64,000 nt of DNA from Fen-178 sp049516835 (lineage in GTDB: Bacteria; Acidobacteriota; Terriglobia; Bryobacterales; Bryobacteraceae). The notes under the pieces were generated by a model. It was not told the origin of the DNA. It did no database searches and was given only the letters and a program-made list of their open reading frames with translations. The translations under genes and the position numbers were made by a program. The stretch spans positions 1 to 64,000 of the forward strand of contig JBEKSR010000023.1 of the NCBI GenBank assembly GCA_049516835.1, read 5' to 3'. Below are positions 37,732 to 45,959 of the stretch, piece after piece. The stretch's first letter is position 1; each line of letters begins with the position of its first letter.

Positions 37732-38572
37732 TCAGGATACCCAGCTTCCGGCGCGTGGCCGCCGGAACCAGTTTGCGATCCGTGATGATGGCGTGGGCCA
37801 GCGCCGAGCCGCAATTGCAGCCGCGGCCTAGGGGCGTTCGGGCAACCGCCTCGGCCACCACATGGCAGGCGTTTTCGGCGTTCTTCATGAGGTTGGCGAT
37901 GATGTCGTTCACCGTCACGGCGTCGTGGCCGGGATGCCAGCAGTCGTAGTCCGTCACCATGGCCACCGTGACGTAGCAAATTTCGGCCTCGCGCGCCAGC
38001 TTGGCTTCCTGGAGGTTGGTCATGCCGATCACGTCCATGCCCCAGCTCCGGTACAGGTTGGATTCGGCCTTGGTGGAAAAGGCCGGGCCCTCCATGCAAA
38101 GGTACGTGCCGCCCTTCTTGATGTTGACGCCCGAAGAGCGGCCGGCGGCGGCCACCACCTCGCTCAGCTCGGGGCAGACGGGGTCGGCGAAGCTGATGTG
38201 GGCCACCAGTCCCTCGCCGAAGAACGTGGAAACGCGGCCGCGCGTGCGGTCGAAGAACTGGTCGGGGACGACGAAATCCAGCGGCCGGTGCTCCTCCTTG
38301 AGGGAACCCACCGCGCTGAGCGAGATAAGGCGCTCGACGCCCAGGGATTTCATTCCGTAGATGTTCGCCCGGAAATTCAGCTCCGAGGGAGAGATGCGAT
38401 GGCCGCGCCCATGCCGCGCGAGAAACGCCACCCGCCGGCCCGCCAGTGTGCCGACGACATAATTGTCGGAAGGCCGCCCGAAGGGCGTGTCGATGGCAGC
38501 CTCCGCCTGCGTTTCAAATCCGGGCATGGAGTAGAGCCCGCTGCCGCCGATAATTCCGATTTCCGCTTTCAA
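37712..38572 (-). CDS. mtnP: S-methyl-5'-thioadenosine phosphorylase
   Basis: 286 residues of the PNP/MTAP family. GGSGLYSMPGF at the N-terminus, the phosphate-binding ARHGRGHRISP loop, CMEGPAFSTKAES and VTDYDCWH near residue 210 match MtnP. The enzyme cleaves methylthioadenosine in methionine salvage. Other salvage genes are not in the window. The start is ATG at 38572. Confidence 0.93.
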   Translation of the reverse strand: MKAEIGIIGGSGLYSMPGFETQAEAAIDTPFGRPSDNYVVGTLAGRRVAFLARHGRGHRISPSELNFRANIYGMKSLGVERLISLSAVGSLKEEHRPLDFVVPDQFFDRTRGRVSTFFGEGLVAHISFADPVCPELSEVVAAAGRSSGVNIKKGGTYLCMEGPAFSTKAESNLYRSWGMDVIGMTNLQEAKLAREAEICYVTVAMVTDYDCWHPGHDAVTVNDIIANLMKNAENACHVVAEAVARTPLGRGCNCGSALAHAIITDRKLVPAATRRKLGILIDKYFV

Positions 38573-38590
38573 GTTCCGCCCCCCTTCGCG

Positions 38591-39790
38591 TCAGACGATC
38601 TCTTCCCTGGCAGCATCCCAGCGCACGGTGCGCTGTTGCCGGTAGCTCTCGACCGCCATGCGGCACGCGATGGAAACGCGGAACCCCAGATCGAACGGGC
38701 AGTTGGGCTCCCGGCCCGAGCGGATGCAGTCGAGGAAATTCTGCATGTGGGCGCGCGGCAGGCTGCGGGTGGCGCCCATCATTTCGTTGCCATCGGGCCG
38801 GTTCACCTTCTGCGGCGTGTAGCGAATCTGCTGGCTCCTGGAAATGGTGCCGTTGTCGCCGAGCGCGTCCTCGGTCACCTTCAACTGGTCGTTGCCGAAG
38901 CCGGAATCCCAGGAAAACAGAATCTCCTCGGCGTGTTCCATGGAGACGTTCATGGTGTCGGGCACTTCGCGGCCGTCTTTCCACAGGTAGAGGCCGCCGG
39001 TCATGGTGACCGCCTTGGGAATCTTCAATCCCAGCGCCTTGTACCAGAAGGCGAGCTGGTGGCACATATTCTCGTACACATTGCCGCCGGAGTAATCCCA
39101 GAAGTAGCGCCAGTTGATGTACCGGTTGGCGTCGAAATCATGCGCCGGCGCCTCTCCCAGGAACGATTTCCAGACGATGTTTTCCGCCGTCATGTCCGGA
39201 TAGACGGGCCGGGCCCACTGCGGCTTCCCATGGGGGGTGTTGCGGTACATGTGCGCGTGGATGGCGGTAATTTTGCCCATCAGCTCGGGCTTCAGAAAAC
39301 TAGCGGCGTCGGGAATCTGCCCGCTGGAGACCCACTGGTGCCCGATCTCGACGGTGCGCTTGCCGGCCCGTTGCCAGGCCGCGCGCATCTTCTTGGCGTG
39401 CTCGACGGTGAACGCCATGGTTTTTTCCTGGTAGACGTGCTTGCCGGCGTCGAGCGAGGCCACGAAGTGCTCGCAGTGCAGGTGCTGCGGGGTCGAGATC
39501 AGCACCGCGTCGATGCTCTTGTCTTCCAGCAGGTGGCGGTAGTCGAGGTAGGTCTTGGCGCCGGGCGCGATCTTCTTGACGTCCTCCAGACGTTTCGTAT
39601 AGACGTCGGCGGCACCGGCGCATGCGACGTTTTCGCAGGCCAGCGCTTCGCGCAGGATCTCGGTCCCGCGGTCCCCGGGCCCGATGATTCCCAGGCGGAT
39701 ACGATCATTGGCGCCCAGCACGTTGGAGGCGGCCAATGTGCCCGCCAGCCCGGTGGCCACTTTGCTCATGAAAACACGGCGAGATTGCAT
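38591..39790 (-). CDS. Exported Gfo/Idh/MocA-family oxidoreductase
   Basis: 399 residues. A Tat-type leader (QSRRVFMSKVATGLAGTLAAS) is followed by the Rossmann fold (RLGIIGPGDRG), the EKTMAFTVEHA segment equivalent to the catalytic EKP motif (here EKT) and a long C-terminal beta-sheet domain. Many acidobacterial and planctomycete copies are exported and act on sugars or inositols. The substrate is unknown. It starts 18 nt upstream of mtnP and is likely co-transcribed. Confidence 0.85.
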   Translation of the reverse strand: MQSRRVFMSKVATGLAGTLAASNVLGANDRIRLGIIGPGDRGTEILREALACENVACAGAADVYTKRLEDVKKIAPGAKTYLDYRHLLEDKSIDAVLISTPQHLHCEHFVASLDAGKHVYQEKTMAFTVEHAKKMRAAWQRAGKRTVEIGHQWVSSGQIPDAASFLKPELMGKITAIHAHMYRNTPHGKPQWARPVYPDMTAENIVWKSFLGEAPAHDFDANRYINWRYFWDYSGGNVYENMCHQLAFWYKALGLKIPKAVTMTGGLYLWKDGREVPDTMNVSMEHAEEILFSWDSGFGNDQLKVTEDALGDNGTISRSQQIRYTPQKVNRPDGNEMMGATRSLPRAHMQNFLDCIRSGREPNCPFDLGFRVSIACRMAVESYRQQRTVRWDAAREEIV

Positions 39791-39850
39791 GAAGGAACTC
39801 CGCTCCGAAGGATCAAGTTAATTATATACTTGGCGCGGCTTGGGATAAGC

Positions 39851-39877
39851 ACCGGCGGCAAGACCACCGGCGCTACG
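39851..39877. repeat. Dispersed GC-rich hairpin repeat, copy 2
   Basis: ACCGGCGGCAAGACCACCGG then CGCTACG, nearly the same as 16772-16800. It covers the last codon region of the c-type cytochrome gene. Confidence 0.45.
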
Positions 39878-40220
39878 GGGCTGGCGCGGCGGTCTTCGGT
39901 TCCTGGTCTCCGCGATGGCAGGTGTAGCAGGTGACGCGCTCCTTGCCGTCGGGGAACTTCGCGTTGACGTCCTGCGCCAGGACGATCATCTTGCGGGCGA
40001 TGTCTTTTTTCGGGTTCTCATCACTGGCAAAATCGCCTTTGACGTGACAGAAGTCGCACTGCACGCCGAGCGCGACCCGGAAGGACTGCATGGTGGCCCG
40101 GATATCCGTGGGCGGGACCTTCAACACTTTCAAATTCTTGGGCGCCGGCCTGGCCTGCTTAGGGGCGGCCTCTTGAGCGCAGAGAGGGACGACCAACAGC
40201 AATGCGATCAGGAAACGCAT
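39873..40220 (-). CDS. Small periplasmic c-type cytochrome
   Basis: 115 residues with a signal peptide (MRFLIALLLVVPLCAQ). Two haem-attachment motifs are visible, CDFCH (about 55-59) and CYTCH (about 98-102). The VPPTDIRATMQSFRVALGVQCDFCH segment resembles a domain common in acidobacterial and planctomycete proteins related to reaction-centre cytochromes. It is a soluble or surface electron carrier. It is divergent from the rhamnosidase gene, starting 6 bp away, so their promoters must overlap the two genes. Confidence 0.88.
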   Translation of the reverse strand: MRFLIALLLVVPLCAQEAAPKQARPAPKNLKVLKVPPTDIRATMQSFRVALGVQCDFCHVKGDFASDENPKKDIARKMIVLAQDVNAKFPDGKERVTCYTCHRGDQEPKTAAPAP

Positions 40221-40226
40221 TGAATT

Positions 40227-42818
40227 ATGATACACAACATGCGGCATGCGCTGGCGGCGGCGTGGCTCTCGTGGGGAGCGGCTTTCGGGGCGGGGCTGAC
40301 GCCCTACGGACTGGAATGCGAGGCGCGACGGAATCCAACGGGGATCGACTCGCCAAGACCGCGTCTCAGTTGGAAGCTGAAATCGGACGAGCGGGCGCAA
40401 CAACAGACGGCGTACCAGGTTGTGGCGGCCAGCGCGCCGGAGAAACTGGCGCCGGGCGCCGCGGACTTGTGGGATTCGGGGCGGGTGGCATCCTCGCAAA
40501 CGGCCTGGATTGCGTACGGCGGCGCAAGCCTGCGCTCGTTCCAACGCGGCTGGTGGAAGGTGCGGGTGTGGGACCGCTCCGGCGCGGCATCGGCGTGGAG
40601 CGAAGCGGCCGAGTGGACCATGGCGGTGCTCGACGCGCGGGACTGGAAGGCGTCGTGGATCGCCCACCCGGACCGCAGCCTGCGGGCGGGACCACTACCC
40701 ATTTTTCGGAAAGAGATCGTCATCGACCGGCCGCTGCGGCGCGCTCTGGCGCTGGTCTGCGGGCTCGGATTTCACGAGCTGCGCATCAACGGGGCCAAAG
40801 TGGGCGACCATGAGCTGGCGCCGGCGTGGACCAATTTCCGCGAGACGGTGCTGTACGAAAGCTTCGACGTGACGCCGCTGCTGAAGAGCGGGGCCAATGC
40901 CATCGGGGTGCTGCTGGGCAACGGTTTTTACAACGTGGCGGGCGGCCGGTACGCCAAGTTCACGGGATCGTTCGGGCATCCGCGCCTGCTGTTGCAGTTG
41001 CACCTCGAATTCGAGGATGGGACGGTGCGCGACGTGGGCACCGACCGCTCCTGGCGGGTGCACGACGGCCCGGTGACCTTCACGTGCATTTACGGAGGCG
41101 AGGATTTCGATGCGCGGCTGGAACCGCCGGGGTGGGAGCGGCCGGGGTTCGACGATTCGGCGTGGGAGCGGCCGGTGGGCGTGGAGGGAACGGGCGGGGC
41201 GATGCGCGCGCAATCCAGCCCGCCGGTGCGGGTGCAGGAGACTTTTCGCCCGGTGGGGGTGACGCAGCCAAAGCCCGGCGTGGCGGTCTACGACCTGGGG
41301 CAGAATTTCGCGGGGTGGCCCAGGATTACCGTGAGCGGCCCGGCCGGCGCGCGGGTGCGGATGACTCCGGGCGAGCTGCTGGATGCGGCGGGGCTGGTGA
41401 CGCAGCGCTCGTCGGGAGGGCCGGCTTACTTTACTTACACGCTGAAAGGTGTGGGGCGGGAGACGTGGTCGCCGCGTTTTGCGTATTACGGGTTCCGTTA
41501 CGTGCAAGTGGAAGGCGCGGAGGTTACGGTCCATGCGCTGGAGGGCCAGTTTCTGCACCTGGACGCGGCGCGCGCCGGCCGGTTTGCGTGCTCGAACGAG
41601 CTGTTCAACCGCATCCACAAGCTGATTGACGCGGCCATTCGCAGCAACCTCGAACACGTGGTGACGGACTGCCCGCATCGCGAGAAGCTCGGCTGGCTGG
41701 AAGTGCCGTACCTGATGGGACCGGCGCTGCTTTACGATTGGGACCTGCGCGCGTTTCTGCCGAAAGTGAGCCGCGATATCCGCGAGGCGCAAACCATCGA
41801 CGGGCTGTTTCCCGACATTGCGCCGGAATACGTGGTGTTCGGCGGGGCATTTCGCGATTCGCCGGAATGGGGCAGCACGGGCATCCTGCTTCCCTGGCTG
41901 GCGTGGCAGTGGTATGGAGACCGGCGGCCGCTCGAGGATTCGTACGGCGCGATGAAGAATTACGCCGCGTACCTGGGAACGAAAACGAAAGACCACCTGC
42001 TGGCTTATGGGCTGGGAGACTGGTACGACATCGGTCCCGGCAGCCCGGGGCCTTCCAAACTGACGCCTAACGGCGTGACGGCGACGGCCACATATCACGA
42101 GGACCTGCGCGTGTTGGAACAGGCGGCGCGGCTTCTGGGCAGGGATGCGGACGCGCGCGCCTTCGGCGAGGAAGCGCGCATGGTGCGCGAAGCGTTCCAG
42201 AAGGCCTACACCACCGGCAGCCAGACGGCGCTTGCCATGTCGCTGGTGCTGGGGCTGGCGCCGGAATCGGCCCGGGCCGCGCTGGTCGAGAGGCTGGTGG
42301 CCGACGTGCGCGGTCGTGGCAATCATCCGAGCGCGGGTGACGTGGGACACCGGTACCTGATCGAGGCGCTGATGAATGCCGGGCGCAGCGACGTGGTGTA
42401 CGACATGGCGAGCCGGACCGACCCGCCGAGCTACGGCGCGCAGCTTGCGGCGGGCGCGACATCGTTGACGGAAGCGTGGGACGCCGACGCCCAAAGCTCG
42501 CAGAATCACTGCATGTTGGGCCACGTGGAAGAATGGATCTACGCGGGGCTGGCGGGAATTCGTCCGGATGCGGGGGCGCCGGGGTTGAGCCGCATACGCA
42601 TACGCCCGGAGCCGGTGGGGGATGTGAAGTGGGTGAAGGCGTCCTGGGAGACGTTTCGCGGCCCGGTGGAGGTGAGTTGGCGCATCGAAGGCAGCGCGTT
42701 TCAGTTGAGCGTGGATGTCCCGCCGGGTATGACGGCGGAAGTCTCGGCGCCGGGGCTGCGCGCGGCCGAAATCGGGTCGGGGCATTATGATTTCGAGGGG
42801 AAAAACCTTCAGAAATAG
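40227..42818 (+). CDS. Alpha-L-rhamnosidase, GH78 family, secreted
   Basis: 863 residues with a signal peptide (a second start at 40239 is possible). An N-terminal fibronectin-like part (LECEARRNPTGIDSPRPRLSW) is followed by the rhamnose-binding beta-sandwich (LVCGLGFHELRINGAKVGDHELAPAW), a second sandwich, and the (alpha/alpha)6 catalytic barrel from about 455, entered at VTDCPHREKLGWLE with its acidic partner at WDLRAFLPKVSRDIRE and beyond. A C-terminal domain closes the protein. It releases L-rhamnose from plant or microbial glycans. The following gene encodes a sugar-isomerase-like protein. Confidence 0.92.
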   Translation: MIHNMRHALAAAWLSWGAAFGAGLTPYGLECEARRNPTGIDSPRPRLSWKLKSDERAQQQTAYQVVAASAPEKLAPGAADLWDSGRVASSQTAWIAYGGASLRSFQRGWWKVRVWDRSGAASAWSEAAEWTMAVLDARDWKASWIAHPDRSLRAGPLPIFRKEIVIDRPLRRALALVCGLGFHELRINGAKVGDHELAPAWTNFRETVLYESFDVTPLLKSGANAIGVLLGNGFYNVAGGRYAKFTGSFGHPRLLLQLHLEFEDGTVRDVGTDRSWRVHDGPVTFTCIYGGEDFDARLEPPGWERPGFDDSAWERPVGVEGTGGAMRAQSSPPVRVQETFRPVGVTQPKPGVAVYDLGQNFAGWPRITVSGPAGARVRMTPGELLDAAGLVTQRSSGGPAYFTYTLKGVGRETWSPRFAYYGFRYVQVEGAEVTVHALEGQFLHLDAARAGRFACSNELFNRIHKLIDAAIRSNLEHVVTDCPHREKLGWLEVPYLMGPALLYDWDLRAFLPKVSRDIREAQTIDGLFPDIAPEYVVFGGAFRDSPEWGSTGILLPWLAWQWYGDRRPLEDSYGAMKNYAAYLGTKTKDHLLAYGLGDWYDIGPGSPGPSKLTPNGVTATATYHEDLRVLEQAARLLGRDADARAFGEEARMVREAFQKAYTTGSQTALAMSLVLGLAPESARAALVERLVADVRGRGNHPSAGDVGHRYLIEALMNAGRSDVVYDMASRTDPPSYGAQLAAGATSLTEAWDADAQSSQNHCMLGHVEEWIYAGLAGIRPDAGAPGLSRIRIRPEPVGDVKWVKASWETFRGPVEVSWRIEGSAFQLSVDVPPGMTAEVSAPGLRAAEIGSGHYDFEGKNLQK

Positions 42819-42828
42819 AGCAAAACTT

Positions 42829-44253
42829 ATGTTTCCGTTATCTTCGTTGCGTCCGGACCTTCGCCCGCGGGTGGGAGTGTTCGGCATCGGCCTGGCGGCC
42901 TACTGGCCGCAGTTTTCGGGATTGAAAGAGCGCCTGGCGGGTTACCAGGAAGGGGTGGAGCGGCGGCTGGAAGCGCTGGGAGCGGACGTGGTTTCGGCGG
43001 GGCTGGTGGATACGGCGCCGGCGGCCCACGCCGCGGGGGAACTACTGGCGAAGAGCGGGGTGGACCTGATCGTCTGCTACGTGGGCACGTACGCAACTGC
43101 GAGCCAGGTGTTGCCCGTGGTGCAGCACTGCGGCAAGCGGGTGCTGGTGCTCAACCTGCAGCCGTCGAGCGCGTTGGATTACGCCAACACCGACACCGGC
43201 GAGTGGCTGGCAAACTGTTCGGTGTGCTGTGTACCCGAGATTTCCAACGCGTTTGCGCGGGCGCGCATTCCTTTCCAGGTGGTCTCGGGAACGCTCGCGG
43301 GAGAGAAGCCGTGGCGGGAGATCGCCGAGTGGCTGGACGCCGCGCGCGCCGTCGCCGCGCTGCGCCAGGCGCGCATCGGGTTCCTCGGCCATACTTACCC
43401 CGGCATGTTGGATCTGTATTCGGACTTCACCATGGTCCAGGCCCAGACCGGCGCGCACATCGAGGTGCTGGAGATGTGCGACCTGGAGAAGCGATTGCCG
43501 CAGCCGCGCGAGGCGCCGGTGATGGTGCGGTTGGGAGAAGCGCGCGCCGTTTTCGACGTGGCCGATTCGGTGGCGGGCGACGACCTGACGTGGGCCGCGC
43601 AGGTCTCGGTGGCGCTGGATCGGCTGGTGGCGGATTTCGGCTTGCAGGGGCTTTCCTATTACTACCGTGGGCTCGATGCCAACCCCTACGAGCGCCTCGG
43701 CGCCGGCCTCATCCTGGGCAATTCGCTGCTGACGGCGCGCGGCGTTCCGGCGAGCGGCGAGGGCGATCTGAAGAACTGCCTGGCGATGTTCCTGCTCGAC
43801 CGGCTGGATGCGGGGGGATCGTTCACGGAATTCTGCGCCATGGATTTCGACGAGGGGTTTGTGCTGATGGGCCACGACGGGCCGGGCCATATTGCCATCA
43901 GCGACGAGAAGCCGGTGCTGAGAGGGTTGGGCCTCTATCACGGCAAGCGCGGCTATGGCGTGTCGGTGGAATTCAAGGTGAAGGTGGGGCCGGTGACGAT
44001 TCTGGGAGTGACGCAAACGGCCGAGGGCCGGCTCAAACTGCTGGCGGCGGAAGGCGAGTCGCTGCCGGGGCCGATTCTGCGCGTGGGAAACACGAATTCG
44101 CGGTTACGGTTCTCGCTGCCGCCCGATGAATTCGTGAACGCGTGGTGCGCGGAAGGGCCGACCCACCATTGCGCGCTGGGCGTGGGACACGTGGCTGGAC
44201 GGCTGCGGAAGGTGTCCCGGTTGTGCGGGATTCCGCTGGCGGGGGTGGGGTGA
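42829..44253 (+). CDS. L-fucose/L-arabinose isomerase-like protein
   Basis: 474 residues. RPRVGVFGIGLAAYWPQF at the start and FGLQGLSYYYRG, GAGLILGNSLLTARGVPASGEGDLKN and HHCALGVGH later match the fucose/arabinose isomerase superfamily, with Glu in the GEGD motif as a candidate metal ligand. Eleven bases separate the chosen ATG from the rhamnosidase stop; a start at 42787 would overlap. Placed after a rhamnosidase, it probably takes part in using the released deoxy-sugar or pentose. The exact activity is not settled. Confidence 0.8.
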   Translation: MFPLSSLRPDLRPRVGVFGIGLAAYWPQFSGLKERLAGYQEGVERRLEALGADVVSAGLVDTAPAAHAAGELLAKSGVDLIVCYVGTYATASQVLPVVQHCGKRVLVLNLQPSSALDYANTDTGEWLANCSVCCVPEISNAFARARIPFQVVSGTLAGEKPWREIAEWLDAARAVAALRQARIGFLGHTYPGMLDLYSDFTMVQAQTGAHIEVLEMCDLEKRLPQPREAPVMVRLGEARAVFDVADSVAGDDLTWAAQVSVALDRLVADFGLQGLSYYYRGLDANPYERLGAGLILGNSLLTARGVPASGEGDLKNCLAMFLLDRLDAGGSFTEFCAMDFDEGFVLMGHDGPGHIAISDEKPVLRGLGLYHGKRGYGVSVEFKVKVGPVTILGVTQTAEGRLKLLAAEGESLPGPILRVGNTNSRLRFSLPPDEFVNAWCAEGPTHHCALGVGHVAGRLRKVSRLCGIPLAGVG

Positions 44254-44280
44254 GGGGTCGCTATTGTTGGCCGTCATGAT

Positions 44281-44577
44281 TCAGAAGCCATTGAGGCGGT
44301 GCTCTCTGGCCGCGGCGCGCATCGCCAGGAAAGCGGAAAGTTTCATGGGCGGACCAGGGCCAGTATCCAACTGTCGCCCGACGGCCTTCTGGTACTGGCG
44401 CAAGATGTCCAGGCGCCGGCGCCGGTCCAGGGGGCAACTCTCGATATCGAGCAGAAGATCGATCTCCCATGTCTGAAACACGTTGCGCGTGATGGCCCCG
44501 CGCATGATCTCCCCCATCAGCCGGTTGAACCGGTTGAGCGTCAGCTCCTGCTCGACGAGGTCGTCCGCCTCCGTCAT
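44281..44577 (-). CDS. Small conserved hypothetical protein
   Basis: 98 residues, helical and basic. The segment GEIMRGAITRNVFQTWEIDLLLDIE and the later LRQYQKAVGRQL look conserved; I recall similar short proteins in acidobacteria but cannot name them. No signal or membrane helix is visible. The gene is single and convergent with the isomerase gene. Confidence 0.6.
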   Translation of the reverse strand: MTEADDLVEQELTLNRFNRLMGEIMRGAITRNVFQTWEIDLLLDIESCPLDRRRRLDILRQYQKAVGRQLDTGPGPPMKLSAFLAMRAAAREHRLNGF

Positions 44578-44643
44578 AGTTGACTAATCGGCGGCTTTCG
44601 GCAGAAGGATTAGGGTGGCTTCCCGCTGGTATCATGGATCTCG

Positions 44644-45096
44644 ATGAACCTGGCTGTTGCAAGCGACCATGGCGGCTTCCCGCTGAAGGCCCGTGTGATT
44701 GAGGAACTGCGCAAACTGGGCCACCAGGCGGCCGACCTGGGCACCGACTCCACGGAGGCCGTGGACTACCCCGACTACGCGCGCGCGGTCGCCCAGGCCG
44801 TGCTCGAAGGCCGGGCCGAGCGGGCGGTACTGATCTGCGGCAGCGGCGCCGGGGCCTCGGTGGCCGCCAACAAGTTTCGCGGAATCCGCGCCGCCACCTG
44901 CCACGACAGCTACTCCGCCCGCCAGTGCGTCGAAGACGACGACGTGAACGTGCTCTGCCTGGGCGCGCGCGTGATCGGCCCCGAGCTGGCCGCCGATCTG
45001 GTGCGCGACTACGTGAATGCGCGTTTCTCCGGGGCCGAGCGCCACCGCCGGCGCCTGGGGGAAATCGCGGCTTTCGAAGCCAATTTCGGCAAGTGA
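44644..45096 (+). CDS. rpiB: Ribose-5-phosphate isomerase B
   Basis: 150 residues of the RpiB/LacAB family. SDHGGFPLK at the N-terminus, the active-site Cys in LICGSGAGAS (about 65), NKFRGIRAATCHD and the NVLCLGARVIG segment are all standard. It interconverts ribose-5-phosphate and ribulose-5-phosphate. It lies 3 nt upstream of yjbQ, so the two share a transcript. Confidence 0.93.
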   Translation: MNLAVASDHGGFPLKARVIEELRKLGHQAADLGTDSTEAVDYPDYARAVAQAVLEGRAERAVLICGSGAGASVAANKFRGIRAATCHDSYSARQCVEDDDVNVLCLGARVIGPELAADLVRDYVNARFSGAERHRRRLGEIAAFEANFGK

Positions 45097-45099
45097 ACC

Positions 45100-45519
45100 A
45101 TGGCAACCTATCAGACGGACTTCCGGATCTCGACGCGGGGCCGGTGCGACGTGCTGGACATCACCTCGCAGGTTTCGGGCGCGGTCTCCGCGAGTGGGAT
45201 GCACACGGGCATCGTCAATATCTCCGGGGTTGGTTCGACGCTCGGCATCACGACCCTGGAATTCGAACCCGGCTGCGCAGCGGATTTGAAGCGCGCCCTG
45301 GAGAAGATTGCGCCCTCCAACACCGATTACGCCCACAACGCGCGCTGGGGCGACGAAAATGGCTACGCGCACCTGCGGAGCGCGCTGATGGGCACCGCCA
45401 AGAGTTTTCCCGTTGCCAGCGGCCGGGTGCTGATCGGAACCTGGCAACAGATCGTGCTGTGCGATTTCGACGACCGCCCGCGTGACCGCCAGATCGTGGT
45501 CACGGTGGTGGGGGAATAA
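45100..45519 (+). CDS. yjbQ: YjbQ/UPF0047-family protein
   Basis: 139 residues. GIVNISGVGSTLGITTLE, the AHNARWGDENGYAHLRSALMG region with conserved His and Asp, and the closing VLIGTWQQIVLCDFDDRPRDR are the hallmarks of YjbQ. The family was linked to thiamin phosphate synthase activity in E. coli, but its true role is uncertain. It ends next to an inverted repeat at 45521-45537. Confidence 0.9.
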   Translation: MATYQTDFRISTRGRCDVLDITSQVSGAVSASGMHTGIVNISGVGSTLGITTLEFEPGCAADLKRALEKIAPSNTDYAHNARWGDENGYAHLRSALMGTAKSFPVASGRVLIGTWQQIVLCDFDDRPRDRQIVVTVVGE

Positions 45520-45520
45520 G

Positions 45521-45562
45521 GTCAAGCGCCGCTTGACCGGTGCGTGTACTAGCTGTCATAAT
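45521..45562 (+). promoter_or_regulatory. Promoter with overlapping palindrome for the GntR-ABC operon
   Basis: TTGACC (45533-45538) and CATAAT (45557-45562) are 18 nt apart. A perfect palindrome GTCAAGC-GCC-GCTTGAC (45521-45537) covers the -35 box. Transcription would begin near 45569-45570, the first base of the GTG start codon, so the mRNA may be leaderless. The palindrome is a natural operator for the encoded GntR protein. Confidence 0.55.
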
Positions 45563-45569
45563 ACAGCCA

Positions 45570-45959
45570 GTGATCCCGTTTCGCCTGTCGTTTCAGCCCG
45601 GCATCTCGCTCTACGAGCAGGTGGTGTATGCCGCCAAGAAGGCCATGGTCTCCGGAAAGATGCGGCCCGGCGACCCGTTCCCTTCGGTGCGCGCGCTCAG
45701 CAAGGAGCTGAAGATCAATCCCAACACGGCGCACAAGGTGATCACACAACTGGTGGCGGAAGGGCTGATCGAAGTCCATTCCGGCACCGGCACGGTGGTG
45801 GCCCGGCAGGCCGCGTCGACCGCGGCGGAGCGCGGCAATCTGCTCAACAAAGAGCTCGAGCAATTGGTGGTGGAGGCCAAGAAGCTCGGCCTGGAACTCG
45901 ACGATGTCGCGGCGGCCGTCGCCCAGCACTGGAAGCGTTTGGATGGGAGCAAGACATGA
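45570..45959 (+). CDS. GntR-family (YtrA-type) regulator
   Basis: 129 residues. A winged helix at the N-terminus (ISLYEQVVYAAKKAMVSGKM, FPSVRALSKELKINPNTAHKVI, LIEVHSGTGTVV) is followed by a short helical dimerisation tail, as in YtrA-type proteins that control ABC transporter genes. GTG at 45570 is chosen because the promoter overlaps the codons of the longer frame. It overlaps the ABC ATPase gene as ATGA. Autoregulation is likely. Confidence 0.85.
   Translation: MIPFRLSFQPGISLYEQVVYAAKKAMVSGKMRPGDPFPSVRALSKELKINPNTAHKVITQLVAEGLIEVHSGTGTVVARQAASTAAERGNLLNKELEQLVVEAKKLGLELDDVAAAVAQHWKRLDGSKT

Noticed and set aside
40695..42887. A 730-codon open frame antisense to the rhamnosidase gene
   Set aside because: Rich in Arg, His and Pro, with no domain; it is the usual third-position shadow in GC-rich DNA opposite a well-supported GH78 gene.
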